From the NCBI GenBank assembly GCA_034401795.1, contig CM067373.1:86940448-87004447 (forward strand): DNA of 64,000 nt, in the 5' to 3' direction. This document shows, piece after piece, positions 1-12,424 of this stretch (position 1 is the first letter of the stretch; the number at the start of each line of letters is the position of its first letter). The notes beneath the pieces are model-generated. The model was not told the DNA's origin. It made no database searches and saw nothing but the letters and a program-made list of their open reading frames with translations. The position numbers and the translations under genes were made by a program. This DNA is from Chaetoderma sp. LZ-2023a. Lineage: Eukaryota; Mollusca; Caudofoveata; Chaetodermatida; Chaetodermatidae.

Positions 1-408
1 CTTACCAATCCTCCACAGTTTCACAGGTTGTGATACCGTCTCTTCATTTTTGGAAAGAAGAAACGATCTGAACGGGAGGTAAAGAAGTCATATCCTGATG
101 TATCTGTAGCTTTCACGTTTGTGCTAGAAACCCCCTTCATTGAGTGCATGTTGAAGCTAAGCATTTCAAGCTGCTTTAGCGCTATGCAGTTGTCCTGCAT
201 GACAAGCCCAGCCATTTTAACTGTGCTAACGAGGCACACGGTGAGATGTTTTGCCAGAAAAACAAAACAGTGGAAGCCATGCCACCATCTCAGAATACAC
301 ACATGCAGCACTAGAATCGTTCTGTTTATGAGGCGAGTAGGTGTGGTTGTAGATGTGCCTGCAAGAAAGTTGAAGTCACAATGCACAGGGCTGTTCAAAT
401 GCAATTGT
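1..408. other. no recognisable gene
   Basis: Frames are open on both strands here, but neither protein resembles anything I know. The plus-strand frame runs straight into the TA repeat that follows, so its length is an artefact. Nothing else is seen. Confidence 0.5.
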
Positions 409-1693
<1,285 letters not shown>

Positions 1694-2102
1694 AGACGGA
1701 TCCATTTCCAGCTAGGCCCCGCCCATTTCGAGCTGCGCTCCGCCTAGTTTTCCCTGCGCGGTGGAATAAATTTATATATTTTGAATCGTGAATTCGCAGA
1801 ATTCAAATTTCAAGGTAACTATAGGGGTAAGCTGTTGAATATTTTGAAAGTAATTTGACTATTTGATGTTGCTTCATATGGCAACAATAGTGCCCCAGTC
1901 AGATTCCGTTCACAATATTCTACAGAATGTTTATTAAATAGTAAAGACACAGGGCCTAGAGTTCACACACTTGACCGACATTTCGATGTTCATGCCGGAG
2001 GTAGATATGCCACTGCACTGTGTATTATGACGTCAGCTTACATGAGATGTCATCATTGAGCATGACGTCATATACTTGAGCGACAGATCGGAATCCTCCA
2101 TT
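1694..2102 (+). mobile_element. MITE, AATGGACCTTTC family, degenerate copy 1
   Basis: It has the family landmarks in order: a diverged left end (GGATCCATTTCCAG), the CCCCGCCCATTTCGAGCT box, 'GAATATTTTGAAAGTAATTTG', 'GTTTATTAAATAGTAAAGAC', TGACGTCA motifs near 2027 and 2062, and a right end GAATCCTCCATT. Both terminal repeats are mutated, so it is an old copy. Confidence 0.6.
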
Positions 2103-2498
2103 ATATCATGGATATCATTCACGGCCTACCAATGTATTCCAGTACGGAACTAAATCGCGCATTAACTTGACATAGATTAAGAGCCTCTATCTGTGCAAAT
2201 GTATGCATTAACCACTCTTTTGTCAACTTAACCCTTTAACGGGAAAACTGACCAAAACAACTTTGTAATGGTCTTCAGACATGGTTAGTTGAAAGTCCTA
2301 GAAAAAAGTAATTTTTTAATATTCACCACGGTAACCGAGCCAGCCATTCTCGTGGTAAAATTTAAAATACACTTCTCTCGGCCTGCAGATAGATACTGGC
2401 CAAGTAAAAACTTAATTTTCTTTACCATTAGCCTTTAATGGTTAAGCCAGCAAAAAAATTCAGTGGTACATTGACAAAAATAGTTTTCTAAAGTTATC

Positions 2499-2568
<70 letters not shown>

Positions 2569-2671
2569 TATCTTGAAAAATATTGACCATCAAAATGTTT
2601 GATTTATATATCAAGTAGTATTTTGAATGCTTTGAGGCGCTGGTGACATAAGAGTCGTTAAATAATAACAT
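2103..2671. other. non-coding stretch with a (ATT)n microsatellite
   Basis: TTAACCCTTTAAC at 2228 and the roughly inverted CCTTTAATGGTTAA at 2432 may bound a small decayed element. Pure ATT trinucleotide repeat follows at about 2499-2568. No gene is seen. Confidence 0.5.
2499..2568. repeat. (ATT)n microsatellite
   Basis: About 23 uninterrupted ATT/TTA triplets. Confidence 0.97.
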
Positions 2672-3055
2672 AATGGAGGCATCCAGGTTTAGCTATGCAC
2701 CGCCCATTTCTAGCTTGGCCTGTGTTTGGATCGATCGATCACTGAACTCACTGACTTCAATTTCCAGATACCTATATACGTAAGCTGTTGTATATTTTGA
2801 AACTACTTTGACTGGGCGCTACTGCTGCCTATGGCAACAGCAACAGCGACCAGTCGAATGAGTTTCAAAATATCCAACAGCATGTTTATTAAATAGTAAA
2901 AACATACAATTCGTACAGCAACGCTTAGTCTGTTATCAAGTAAACTGATAAACTTAGCTACGTCATTCATGACTTAATTACTTATGACGTCATCATATCC
3001 GTCACGTTGTCGATTATGACGTCATATGGTTGATGAATAAACTGCAACGCAAAAT
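2672..3055 (+). mobile_element. MITE, AATGGACCTTTC family, copy 2
   Basis: Begins AATGGAGGC..CCAGGTTTAGC and contains GATCGATCGATC, the central palindrome (TGACTGGGCGCT...GCGACCAGTC), GTTTATTAAATAGTAAA, 'CGTACAGCAACGCTTAGTC', two perfect TGACGTCA sites, and a decayed right end (AAACTGCAACGC). It has the same order and orientation as copies 1, 3 and 7. Confidence 0.7.
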
Positions 3056-3428
3056 TATGCTTTTGTGTAATTTAAATAAAATAAAATATATTGTTTACAT
3101 ATTTCCGAATTCCTTAATAGTACATTTCGCCACGGAGTAATTTTCCTCAGTTTCTCATGAGAATCACATAATGACGTCATCACGCGATTGATGGTTGTGG
3201 TATGGCATCATCGCATGAATAGTACTTTTATGTTGATGATTGATAGCTCACAACATCTCATTCAGACGCCACCATAATGAGGTGCAAGAGAAACATTAGT
3301 GTTTATTGAACTAGAACTTGAATTTGAGCCGATGTCCTGGTTCATATCTTTACTAGATGTTTGTTTCTTTTAATCTGCATAGATGTGGCTGGCAATTCAC
3401 AATGGTATCATACCATGAGTTTTATGTA
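3056..3428. other. no recognisable gene
   Basis: AT-rich non-coding sequence. One more TGACGTCA lies near 3172, outside the MITE copies. Nothing else is seen. Confidence 0.5.
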
Positions 3429-4020
3429 TGATTACTGTATTCTGCGGCTATAGTCGTAGAAACATCATACAGCTGCAACCAGTCCTTCTTCGCTTTTGCT
3501 CACTGCGTCTTATACTCAGCCGAAATCCTTAGCTTCTTCAGGTCCATTCTTGACTTGAGTGTACCGAGTCCTGCTTTCTTGAGGTCACTTCGTAGTACAG
3601 TTAGCAGATTTATGCAATGGCGTCCTCTCCTGGCTTTGTATTTGCTGTCTCCGTGTAGGGCGAATTCCAACGCTCTCTGTGCTGGTGTGTCTTCTGGCAT
3701 CCTTAGCACATGGCCAAACATGGACCATCTTTGCTGGGCGACATTTACAGACAGCGGCGACGTACTACACATTTTGTACAGTGCATCGTTGGAGATTATG
3801 CTGTCTGGCCATCGGTGTCCAGTGATGGTGTGTAGGTGTTTGCGGTGGCAGGCATCGAGTTTGTCTAGAGCTGCCTTTGGAGCTGCCCAGCTGTTACAGC
3901 TATACAGCATCAAGGATACGCAGCACATATATTGTTCATTAATTGTTCCGCCATTAACACTTAAATTTCTTCCAGAAGTTTTCAATTTTCTCAGAGAAAG
4001 TGTCCATTTGCAGACCACCA
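3429..4020 (-). mobile_element. 5'-truncated LINE, 3' end (family B)
   Basis: The minus-strand frame at 3500-4018 encodes about 172 aa of the region after the reverse transcriptase of a non-LTR retrotransposon. It shows SWAAPKAALDKLDACHR, then RWSMFGHVLRMPEDTPAQRA, then RRGRHCINLL. This 'dacHR..L..I.g..W....IsN..LY' and 'RW..FGHVLRM' layout is typical of LINE C-termini. The 3' end (left side, ending GTAATCATACA on the minus strand) matches the copy at 36106-37183 base for base over tens of positions. The frame lacks an ATG, so it is a dead 3' fragment. Which LINE clade it belongs to cannot be settled from the tail alone. Confidence 0.8.
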
Positions 4021-5470
4021 GATGACTATTCTTGAAGATTTACCACTGGTATGATTGGCTAGGTTAAATTTCCATTATCTTCACAGCTTCATAGTAATTA
4101 TAAAGGAAAATGTTTACAATAACCCCTGACATGCCTGGACATAATTCACACAGTCTCTCTCATCAAAATGGAGGTATAGTTAAAACACACACACCTGAGT
4201 GTGAGATAACTTCTGCCCTAGTCAATGCCTTCTTATTCAGAAATTTAAGAAACCTAGTTTTACAGCAAGTAATAAGAAATAAAAATGCGGTTCCTTAGGC
4301 AACAATTACTTTTAATCAAATCTTTTCAAAATTTTAAGCTGGATTAATATTTAGATAACTACGGTGAACAAACTTTCTAGGGAATTCAGCTCAGATCACA
4401 GGCTGAATCTGATTTAACCAGGTAATTGACTGTGAACTATTATATACTGTAATCATGTGTCCTAGGCTTAGCTTCTACAGAGTGTATCGGTTTTAACCTT
4501 TTCAAAACTCTAGACCATATATTACACATTCTTTATTATCTAAAAAAATACATTATATTCTTTTGAATCTTTTGCAAATAAATTTATTCGAATTCAAACT
4601 AGCATAAGTCAGCAAAATATCCTGCTGAAATTAAATTCCAAAGACTCAACACGTTTGCTATAAATTGCGTTATGATTGCGATACTGGGATACTATTACTA
4701 TGGATGAAGGAGTTATCATATTCACTGTTCAAATAGTTTTTAGTCATTTTTTTTACCAGTTTTGCGGCACAATAAATGAGCCAGTCAGTCCAGTGATAAA
4801 TTTTCAGTCTGCAGGTGGACATTTTCTATGAGAAACTTGAAATTTCTTTGGACAAATTTGTGTGTTAAAGAGTTAATTACACCCATATTATGCCAACATA
4901 CATAACACTGTATATTACACTAAATAGGATTTATATCTATATATGGGCACGTTGAGTGCTCTAAATACAACGTTTACACAACCTTTATGCATTTGAAAAA
5001 TGTTTGAGTTTCTTCCCGAAGAAACTAGTGGAAGAAACTATTTCTTCCGTAATCGAAGAAACCGGAAAAACCGCTGTAAAAACGCCCTTCGTGAGAAATT
5101 CCAAAACCTGGGAAATTCTATAGGGCCGGCAGTATATGGACGTTAAAAAAAGACATAGATCCACTTCCAGTTTTAAGGTGTCTTTGTTTCAACGGCTACA
5201 GACTCCGAATATCCCACCCCCTTAGGAACTCAGCATTCATTAAAGATCACTTAGTGTGATTCATTTTAAAACACATCAATCATTGCCCTGGCTGCAAAGC
5301 CTCTCCTGGGAGATGATTGATACTATATATCTTTAAAAAGGTCGATACGACTATAGAGTCAATACAGACGTGTTGGCGCAAGACGCTATCAGAGATGGTA
5401 TTCGCATAAAATTGGCACAATAAGAACTCGGTGGACAGTTTATTTCTAGTGGAATGTAAATACATCGCTG
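4021..5470. other. 1.45 kb with no recognisable gene
   Basis: AT-rich DNA with only short unconvincing frames. A small inverted pair GTTTCTTC...GAAGAAAC recurs at about 5008-5075 and could fold. 'GCCAGTCAGTCCAGTGATAA' near 4778 is a diverged relative of the segment repeated three times at 10.6-11.3 kb. Confidence 0.5.
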
Positions 5471-5840
5471 AATGGACCTTTCTATTTTAGCCATGCCCCG
5501 CCCAGCTCTAGCAAGGCTCCGCCCACACCTCGATCGGGTTGGGATCGATCGATCTCTGAACTCCCTGACTATCAATTTCCAGAAAACTATACAGGCAAGA
5601 TGTTGAATATTTTGAAAATAACCTATTGCAGCAACAGCTCTCAGTCAAATTAGTTTCAAAATATTCAACAGTATGTTTATTAAATAGCAGAGCCATACAA
5701 TTCGTACAACGTGTCGGACTATTAAGAGTTAATGACGGGCCGTATAGAATCATTTATGACGTATGATAATGACGTCATCCTACACACGCCCATAGCTGAT
5801 TATGACGTCATATGACGTCATTACTCTGGAAAGGTCCATT
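5471..5840 (+). mobile_element. MITE, AATGGACCTTTC family, copy 3 (best ends)
   Basis: The 12-bp terminal inverted repeats AATGGACCTTTC / GAAAGGTCCATT are perfect at 5471-5482 and 5829-5840. Between them lie CCCCGCCCAGCTCTAGC, GATCGATCGATC, the central TTTTGAAA.../...TTTCAAAA palindrome, GTTTATTAAATAG and three TGACGTCA sites (near 5770, 5800, 5811). There is no coding capacity, so any movement must depend on a transposase supplied elsewhere. Confidence 0.8.
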
Positions 5841-6074
5841 AACATAGGACCTTTACAAACTAAATAAAAACGCAGTGTTGAATATTTTACACTTAATTTG
5901 ACTGGAGGCCATTGCTGTATAAGGTAGCAATGCCTCTAATCATATGATATCTAAAGTATTCAGGATAATATTTCTTACATTGTGTTCAAAATTGTACCGT
6001 TTGTAAACCTGCTTATTACTGAGCTGTACTGTAAGCGTTTTGCATTAAATCGATGTCAATGTCACCTGCATCCA

Positions 6075-7052
6075 TTTAGTGTATGTATGACACTATGATA
6101 ATGGCAGAAACACCCAGGTCGCTACAAAATGCGTTGGATGTATTCCAGGACTATTGCGAAAAGTGGAAATTGTAGATCAATCATTCAAAAACTAAAATAA
6201 TAATATTCGAAAAACGTAAGAAAACCAGCCAAAATTTCAAATTGGTGAACATAGCATAGAACTAGTAGATGGATATTTATTTTTGGGTGTACTTTTCAAA
6301 TATAATGGTAATTTTTTTCCTTGTAGAAAACGAAACTTATCTCAAGGGATTAAAGCAATGTATGCACTAATCCACAAAATTAAGGCGATCGATGTCCCGA
6401 TAGATTTACAGTGAACACCATTTGAGTCTATGGTTATACCAGTTATATTATACGCGTCCGAAATCTGGGGCTTTGAAAACACGAAACTGCTAGAAATTTG
6501 CTAAATACTATTTTATAAAATTATGTTACAAATGAAGAAGAGTACCCCGAATGTTATGATCTATACAGAGCTAGGTAAATACCCTTTAAATATTATAATA
6601 CAGGGTAATGTAATTCGATTTAGGGCTGACATCGTGAACGCTGGATATGGGAAGCTTTCGTCTATTCTTTACTATAGCTGCCTACAGTATACGGAGACAA
6701 AGACTATCAAGTTTAAATGGATAGGAAAAGTGAAAGAAATACTAACAATAACAGGATTTGACACAGCATTTAACGCAGAAAACGTAAATAAGACTAACAT
6801 TACTAAACGGGTAAGAATAGCTTTACAAACTCAATTCATTGAAAAATGTGGAGCTGAAATTTCCAATTCAAGCCGATTAACGTTTTACAATAATTTAACA
6901 AGTGATTCAGTATTTGAAAAATATTTTGTTGCGTTGCCATATCGGGACGCTATAAATCTGTGCCGCTTCAGAACATTAAATCACCAACTAGACATCGAGA
7001 CCAAGAGATGGGAGGGAATTGATCGAAATGAGCGCATCTGTAATACATGTAA
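6075..7052 (+). mobile_element. LINE fragment (family A), left part, split by insertion
   Basis: The fragment starts just after a decayed RT active site. In several frames it reads PRSLQNALDVFQDYCEKWKL, NHSKTKIIIFEKRK, then an open frame 6523-7056 with STPNVMIYTELGKYPLNI, DTAFNAENVNKTNI and a terminal HQLDIETKRWEGIDRNERIC zinc-knuckle-like motif. This order (thumb, connection, Cys motif) is typical of LINE C-termini. Comparison with the minus-strand copy at 21015-21743 shows that homology stops at 7052 and resumes at 12770, so one LINE was broken by the 5.7-kb insertion between. Stops at about 6172 and elsewhere show that it is dead. Confidence 0.75.
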
Positions 7053-7139
7053 GTAGTAATAGGGGGGGTTATGTACGCTATTGTTCTTCACCGCAGGGGT
7101 TCTGTATTAACCAATTAAAACGCTCCATTTATGTTCGCT

Positions 7140-7500
7140 ATTGTTTGGAAAACAATGGCGTACGTATGCGCACAAGTGTTTGGAGAACAATGGCATACAT
7201 ATTCGCACACTTGAGGGATTCTAGAATACTGTCGAAGCGCATGAATCAATATTGCTGTTCCGGTATTCTGAAAATGTTAACCTTTAAAAGTTGAGTATTT
7301 TACGTTTCAATGTAACGGCGGCGTACCCCCACCCCTCCGTGGTTATCTACCGAGGTAGTGCGGTAAGGTAAAGATAATAAGATTAAAAGAGAATGACTGA
7401 TAATAGGATGTAAAAAAATAGAGTTTAAGAGGTGGTCTGATAAGGGAGGTCATAGGAGGAGGAGGGAGTATGAGGCTGAGGAGGAATGCTATGGCGGCCG
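7140..7500 (+). repeat. left terminal inverted repeat of the 5.7-kb insertion
   Basis: Reverse complement of 12425-12769, about 85-90% identical by eye. It includes a short tandem piece ('GGAAAACAATGGCGTACG' and 'GGAGAACAATGGCATACA') and ends in a purine-rich run (GGAGGAGGAGGGAGTATGAG). Confidence 0.7.
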
Positions 7501-7731
7501 GCCTCTGCCTGGCTATGTTCTCTGCACTTAAGCAGAGTGCGCCTGTCTAGTTTGCTATCGATATTCCATCGACCACTTTTGATGGATCAGAATGTGTGCT
7601 TGTGTATGCATGTGTGAAGAGGGTTGTTGTGTGTAAAAACTTTCTTACATTATTCTATTTTTTGAACAGATAAAGAGTTCTCTTTCGAATGATTTGTGGG
7701 CCCTGAAAAGGGCCGTGTTTTGAGATAGGTC
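7501..7731. other. spacer inside the insertion
   Basis: No gene is seen. It lies between the left inverted repeat and the small minus-strand ORF. Confidence 0.4.
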
Positions 7732-8112
7732 TCAGTCTTCGCAGATCCGCACAGATGTGGTTGTCAGTTTGGTAACAAACTGTGTCATGTTTGCTTTTTG
7801 TATATCAGTCGGAGTATCACCGATAACAGGACAGCCATGCAGATACTGTTTGATTAGTAATAGACAATAGCACGCCTTGCAGGTGTACACCATCTCTTTA
7901 GGTTCTGTTTTCTTGATCATATGCCTGCAGACCCTCTCGTGTTTAGACTGTCGGCATATGGTGTCGCGGATGTCCATGGAACACGAACGACATCGCACAT
8001 ACCGAGTATCTGATCCGTCAAAGTTTGTACTGCTGGCCATCTTAGCCGAATGTAGATTAACATTTACATTTATACTACATTGCTCTACTACAAAAATTAT
8101 AAGGAATGTCAT
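7732..8112 (-). CDS. small protein with two Cys/His zinc-knuckle-like motifs
   Basis: This minus-strand frame of 126 aa has a genuine ATG at 8112; a second ATG (MASSTNFDG, residue 25) is an equally likely start. Two Cys/His clusters follow: CRSC...KHERVC (C-x2-C-x13-H-x3-C) and CKACY...LHGC (C-x2-C-x10-H-x1-C). Such knuckles usually bind zinc and nucleic acid or protein partners. It is the only open frame with ordered cysteines in the left half of the insertion, so it may be an element-encoded accessory protein. I do not recognise the family and see no promoter. It could also be an exon of a larger, decayed gene. Confidence 0.4.
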   Translation of the reverse strand: MTFLIIFVVEQCSINVNVNLHSAKMASSTNFDGSDTRYVRCRSCSMDIRDTICRQSKHERVCRHMIKKTEPKEMVYTCKACYCLLLIKQYLHGCPVIGDTPTDIQKANMTQFVTKLTTTSVRICED

Positions 8113-9304
8113 GTGAGATGACTATCGACCTATCAAAAACTGTCACATACTGGTCTCCATATAATGACACATACATGCAGGCAAAAATATTGGATATGTT
8201 CACGGGCTAGACACCATGGATCAGTTTGTTAAATGGTTAACGCGCATAAAATCTGTGCGTGTTAAAAAAGTTTTCAGGGAAATATGTTTTCTTTGACCAC
8301 CACGTTATTGTGCATAATGCATCTATGATTAGCTTTTAATCCTTCAATTTGTATACAAATGCGGTAACCTTCATTTAAAACCCTCAAACATGAAACTAAG
8401 TGGCTTCCTACCAGTCATTAATTTTTTTTAAATCCAGAGCAAAGTACATCTCTATGCAGGTAATATATGGGTAAACCAAGCGATGTTGTATGTATAATAT
8501 TATATAGATAATATATAATCATAAATCTGGTATTTAAGGAGTGGTCTTTAAAGTGACAGTCATTTAATTATTAAATTTTAAAAATTGTTATAAAAATGGT
8601 GGGAACAATGTCCGCCACCATCATCGTTGACGCGAGCCCTTGTATTGTTTAACATATTAATCAGGTGGTCGATGCACACCCTCGTGGTTGTAGTAAAAAG
8701 TATTTTGAAACTAAGCGGAATTGTAGCTTCCTATGTCAAATTAGTATCAAAACTATTCACTTAAACTACCAATGCGCCATGATATAGGTTTAAAAAATCA
8801 GAAAATAACATCCCTGGAATGACTGTAGAGGTGGTCGCATAATTGAGGTCAGAAGAGTGAGGAGGATTAGGGATGAGGTATGCTAGCGCGGTGCTTCCTG
8901 GCGCGAGGGATTAGGTATACTAGCGTACTTGTTTACAAGGCCGGCAATCTGCGTTGTATGAATATTTAGAAAATAATTTGACTGCGGTGTTAGAAACAAC
9001 TTTCGATCATATCGTTTCCAAGATATTTAATGAATATTTTGAAAGTAATTTGACTGTCAGCATAAACCTTTGCTCAAATCGATTCCAAAATATTTGGCTA
9101 GGATGTAGATCCCTGGAATGTCTGTAATGCCTCATCAGTCAGCCAGTTAAAGGTAAAAAAAAACTAGGAAAAATTACCATGTCCGGATACACACAGAATG
9201 AATGCATTTTGAGTACCTAGTCAATGAGGCCATGACAAGAAAAATAATATAGTTGGCTAACCATTGTCTAGACATTGTGGCCGCAATGGAAATAGACACA
9301 TTGC
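8113..9304. other. non-coding part of the insertion with repeat remnants
   Basis: At 8820-8900 a block (GGTGGTCGCATAATTGAGGTC ... GAGGAGGATTAG) resembles the inner part of the terminal repeats. At 8955-9100 two short copies of 'GAATATTT.GAAA.TAATTTGACTG' occur, the same core as in the MITE centres. No gene is seen. Confidence 0.45.
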
Positions 9305-9660
9305 CTACACCATTGGGTCTGTGTTCACTTCACCATCCTCCTCTTCTAAACCTGATCGTTCGGCGTCTAAGACCTGCTTAATATTTTGGAATATGGTAAA
9401 TAATTCCTCATTGCCTTCATCTTCACTCTCAGACTCTGCTGAGTCATCACTGTCTTCACTCTCCGACTCCACTGGCTCATTATGTTCACTCTTCATCTCT
9501 GTCATTTCTTCATCTTCACTGTCTAGATTTTCGCTATCTTCATCATTATGGAATCAGATCTTATGCCGCTTCAGGTCATTTGACCTATTAAAAGTTTAAC
9601 CACATTCAAAACAGTTATGTCTCAGCATATTTATCATAGGATAAATCTAGCAAGTATTCA
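9305..9660 (-). pseudogene. broken C2H2 zinc-finger gene with acidic tail
   Basis: Read on the minus strand, bases near 9625-9560 give CFECG-stop-TFNRSNDLKRHKI-stop-FH, a textbook C2H2 finger (C-x2-C ... L-x2-H-x4-H) in which two positions have become stop codons (TAA and TGA). 'MLRHN' just before it looks like the end of a preceding finger. The same frame continues as an acidic Ser/Glu/Asp tail (ESESEDSDDSAESESEDEGN) and then ELFTIFQNIKQVL before a stop near 9305. It is dead in this copy. Position and strand match the small ORF at 7732-8112, so both may derive from the same mobile element. Confidence 0.6.
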
Positions 9661-9779
9661 AGTTACAAGGTTCTTCAAAGAAATCTGACTGCCTAACTAC
9701 TCTGCAGTTACACATCCAACCACTTTGCGATGTTTAAACTGGAATGAGAAATGGGATCGAATTTGTACCATTTATAGGA

Positions 9780-10440
9780 CTATATGTACTGCAGCCGCAA
9801 ATCTGCAACATGCACCTGCAAATCTGCAACATGCGCCAGCAAATCCACAACATGCGCCCGCAAATCCGCAACATATGCCCGCAAATCTGCAACATATGCC
9901 TGCCGATCCACAACATGTGGCCCGCATGCGGCAGCACATGTACGCATGCATTTTGGCGTGTAGGTGTGTTCAGGCATGTACATACACTTGTTGCTATCTG
10001 CAGCATGCACCCGCAAATCCGCAACATGCGCCCGCAAATTCGCAACATGCACCCACAAATCCGCAACATACACCAACAAATCCACAACATACATCCACAA
10101 ATCCACAACATGCGGCCCGCATGTAGCAGCACATGTACGCATGCATTTTGGTGAGTATGCGTGTTCAGGCATGTACACACACTTTTTGCCATCCGCAACA
10201 TGCGCCCACAAATCCGCAACATGCGCCCGCAAATCCGGAATATGTGGCCCGCATGTGGCAGCACATGTATGCATGTATTTTGGCATGTAGGTGTGTTCAG
10301 GCATGTACATACACTTGTTGCCATCCGCAACATGCGGCCGCAAATCCGCAACAGGCGGCCGCAAATCCGCAACATGCGCCTGAAAATCCGCAACATGCGC
10401 TCGCAAATCTGCAACATGCAACCACAATCCGCAACATACT
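9780..10440 (+). repeat. 21-bp minisatellite with higher-order units
   Basis: The basic unit is about 21 bp, of the form AAATCCGCAACATGCGCCCGC. Blocks of it alternate with a roughly 80-bp segment (CCCGCATGTGGCAGCACATG ... TGTTCAGGCATGTACATACAC) that recurs at about 9920, 10115 and 10247, so the whole is a higher-order repeat with spacings of about 195 and 132 bp. The frames open through it on both strands are a by-product of unit length 21, a multiple of three. Confidence 0.85.
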
Positions 10441-10454
10441 GCCACAACAAGTGG

Positions 10455-10616
10455 TCGCAGTCTGCATGTGGTGGTGGTTGGTGGTAGTGGTGCTGGTGGT
10501 GGTGGTGCTAGTGGCGCTGGTGGTGATGAAGGTGGTGGGTGATGGTGTTGATGCTGGTGGTGGCGGCTGTTGGTGATAATGATGGTGGTGGCGGTGGTGG
10601 GTGGTTGGTGGGTGGT
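10455..10616 (+). repeat. GGT-rich simple repeat
   Basis: Imperfect (TGG)n and GGTGAT tract. It ends just before the first copy of the GTCTAGAC repeat. Confidence 0.85.
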
Positions 10617-10619
10617 GTT

Positions 10620-11335
10620 TGCTGTCGCAATGTCTAGACAAATGGATAGCCAACAGAGCCAGTCATTCCAATGATAAATTTTCTAAAATAATCTTCTGGC
10701 ACAAGCATGCTCACAAGGGCGCACACCGCGACACACACGCACATATGCATGCACAAGGGTGCAACATATAACTAGCAGTATCGCATATTATCACGTGTGC
10801 ATATGAGCGTGACCTTTATTAAACCCTCATTGACATACCCTCTCCAACCTATATGCCATTTGTCAGACACTGTGCTCTCACACATTCCGACCACAATGTC
10901 TAGACAAATTGGTAGCTGTCAGCGGCAGTCATTCCGATGATAAATTTTCAAAAATAGTCTTCTCTAGGGCTGCAAGTATGAATATGAAGAAATTCGCTAT
11001 GGTTGGCGGGTGGGTAGATGTTGGTGGTGGGGTTAATGCATGATGTTGGGTGTAGGTCATAGTGGTGGTGGTGGTGGTGATGGTGGTGGTGGTGGTGGTG
11101 GTGGTGGTGGTGGTGGTGGTGGTGGTGGTGGTGGTGGTGGTTGTTGTGTTGGTGATGGTAATGGTGGTGGTAGTGGTTGGGGGGGGGGGGTTGCTGGCGT
11201 AATGTCTAGACAAATGAATAGCCTGCAGTGCCAGTCATTCCAATGATAAATTTTCAAAAATAGTCTTCTCTTGTACTACAAATATGAATATGAAGAAAAT
11301 GAACATTTCTTTGAAGAAATTCGAGGGTTAAAGGG
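10620..11335 (+). repeat. three direct copies of a GTCTAGAC-headed segment
   Basis: Segments at about 10627-10712, 10898-11000 and 11200-11320 each begin with the palindrome TGTCTAGACAAAT, continue 'GCCAGTCATTCCAATGATAA', and reach ATTTTC(A/T)AAAATA and TCTTCT. Copies 2 and 3 follow or precede GGT tracts, so the unit as duplicated seems to be microsatellite plus tail. The last copy ends at GGGTTAAAGGGTTAAG. The initiating half TCTAGACATTGTGG at about 9268 suggests that an outer boundary lies there. Confidence 0.6.
11055..11190 (+). repeat. (TGG)n microsatellite
   Basis: A long pure TGG tract with a short G run near its end. The poly-Gly and poly-Pro frames over it are artefacts. Confidence 0.95.
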
Positions 11336-11809
11336 TTAAGAAAGTCTCTAGCGCCCATGTAATGGTGTAACATGAGGAGGTCGCTTAGGGCAGGATTGAA
11401 TTATATAGTAAAAACATGGTTATAATGTATCACTACTCTGTAGCCAAAAGGATATATTTATATTTGTAGTAAACAAACATCTATGATTATGCTACTACGC
11501 TTGTAATGTTGCTCTTAATTGTCGAATCTTTACGCGTCGATAAACAACAATAGCCGGTGAGCGGGTACAGCTTTACTATCGATTTTTTTAAAACTGTCGG
11601 TGGGGACATTGTAGTATCTTGTGCTTAGAATGAGCCGGGTGGTAATTCTTACATTATTCCTTAACACGTGACATGTTTGTATCTTAATTAAGGATTGAAC
11701 CCATGGCTATTGCGACAGTAATGGTTAAATTAAACCATACGCAACAAATAATCTTTTTATCATACTTACACTTGATATACAATTCTATAAACACATGGTG
11801 CCTCAGAGA
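11336..11809. other. non-coding stretch inside the insertion
   Basis: No gene or clear repeat is seen. Confidence 0.45.
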
Positions 11810-12410
11810 CATAATGATTACATTTTAATCATCATGCAACCACAAAATCTAAAATGACGGACATTATTGCAAATGCAACATTCAGTATTTTAAAATAATT
11901 TTGCGCATAATGTCGGTTAAGCAAACAGTCAAAACGTTTTCAAAATATTCAGCAAAATGGTTTACTAATAAATTAACGTTAGCGACGTAACAGTCAAATT
12001 ATTTTCAAAATATTCGTACATCATGCATACCTTGTAAACAAGTATGCTAGCATCACCCTCAAAACCAACCAGCAACTTCTACTGAGGAGGAATGCTATAG
12101 CATTCCGCCTCAACTGACGCAGGCAGTCAAATTATTTTCAAAATATTCATACATAGAGCATTGCCTTGTAAACAAGTACGCTAGCCCCTCAAAACCAATG
12201 ACTACATTTTAATCATCATGCAACCACAAAATCTAAAATGACTGACATTATTGCAAATGCAATAGTAAGTATTTAAAAAACAATTTGCACATAATGACGG
12301 TTAAGCCAATAGTCAAACCGTTTTCAAAATATTCGACAAAATAGTTTACTAATAAATTAATGTTAGCGACGAAACAGTCAAATTATTTTCAAAATACACA
12401 TCACTATCGA
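11810..12410 (+). repeat. direct duplication of about 200 bp
   Basis: The segment 11818-12020 (TACATTTTAATCATCATGCA, 'CAAATGCAA', 'CGTTTTCAAAATATTC', 'TTTACTAATAAATTAACGTT') is repeated at 12200-12405 with about 90% identity. The intervening piece repeats 'CCTTGTAAACAAGTATGCTAGC'-type sequence and the TCAAATTATTTTCAAAATATTC core. Spacing is about 385 bp. Confidence 0.7.
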
Positions 12411-12424
12411 GCATTGACATAATT

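Noticed and set aside
5351..5753. Overlapping minus-strand frames in MITE copy 3
   Set aside because: They cover the MITE palindrome and are not conserved among copies.
9725..10576. Possible CRISPR-like array or repeat protein
   Set aside because: Units are contiguous 21-bp minisatellite repeats with no unique spacers, in eukaryotic DNA; the frames stay open because 21 is a multiple of three.
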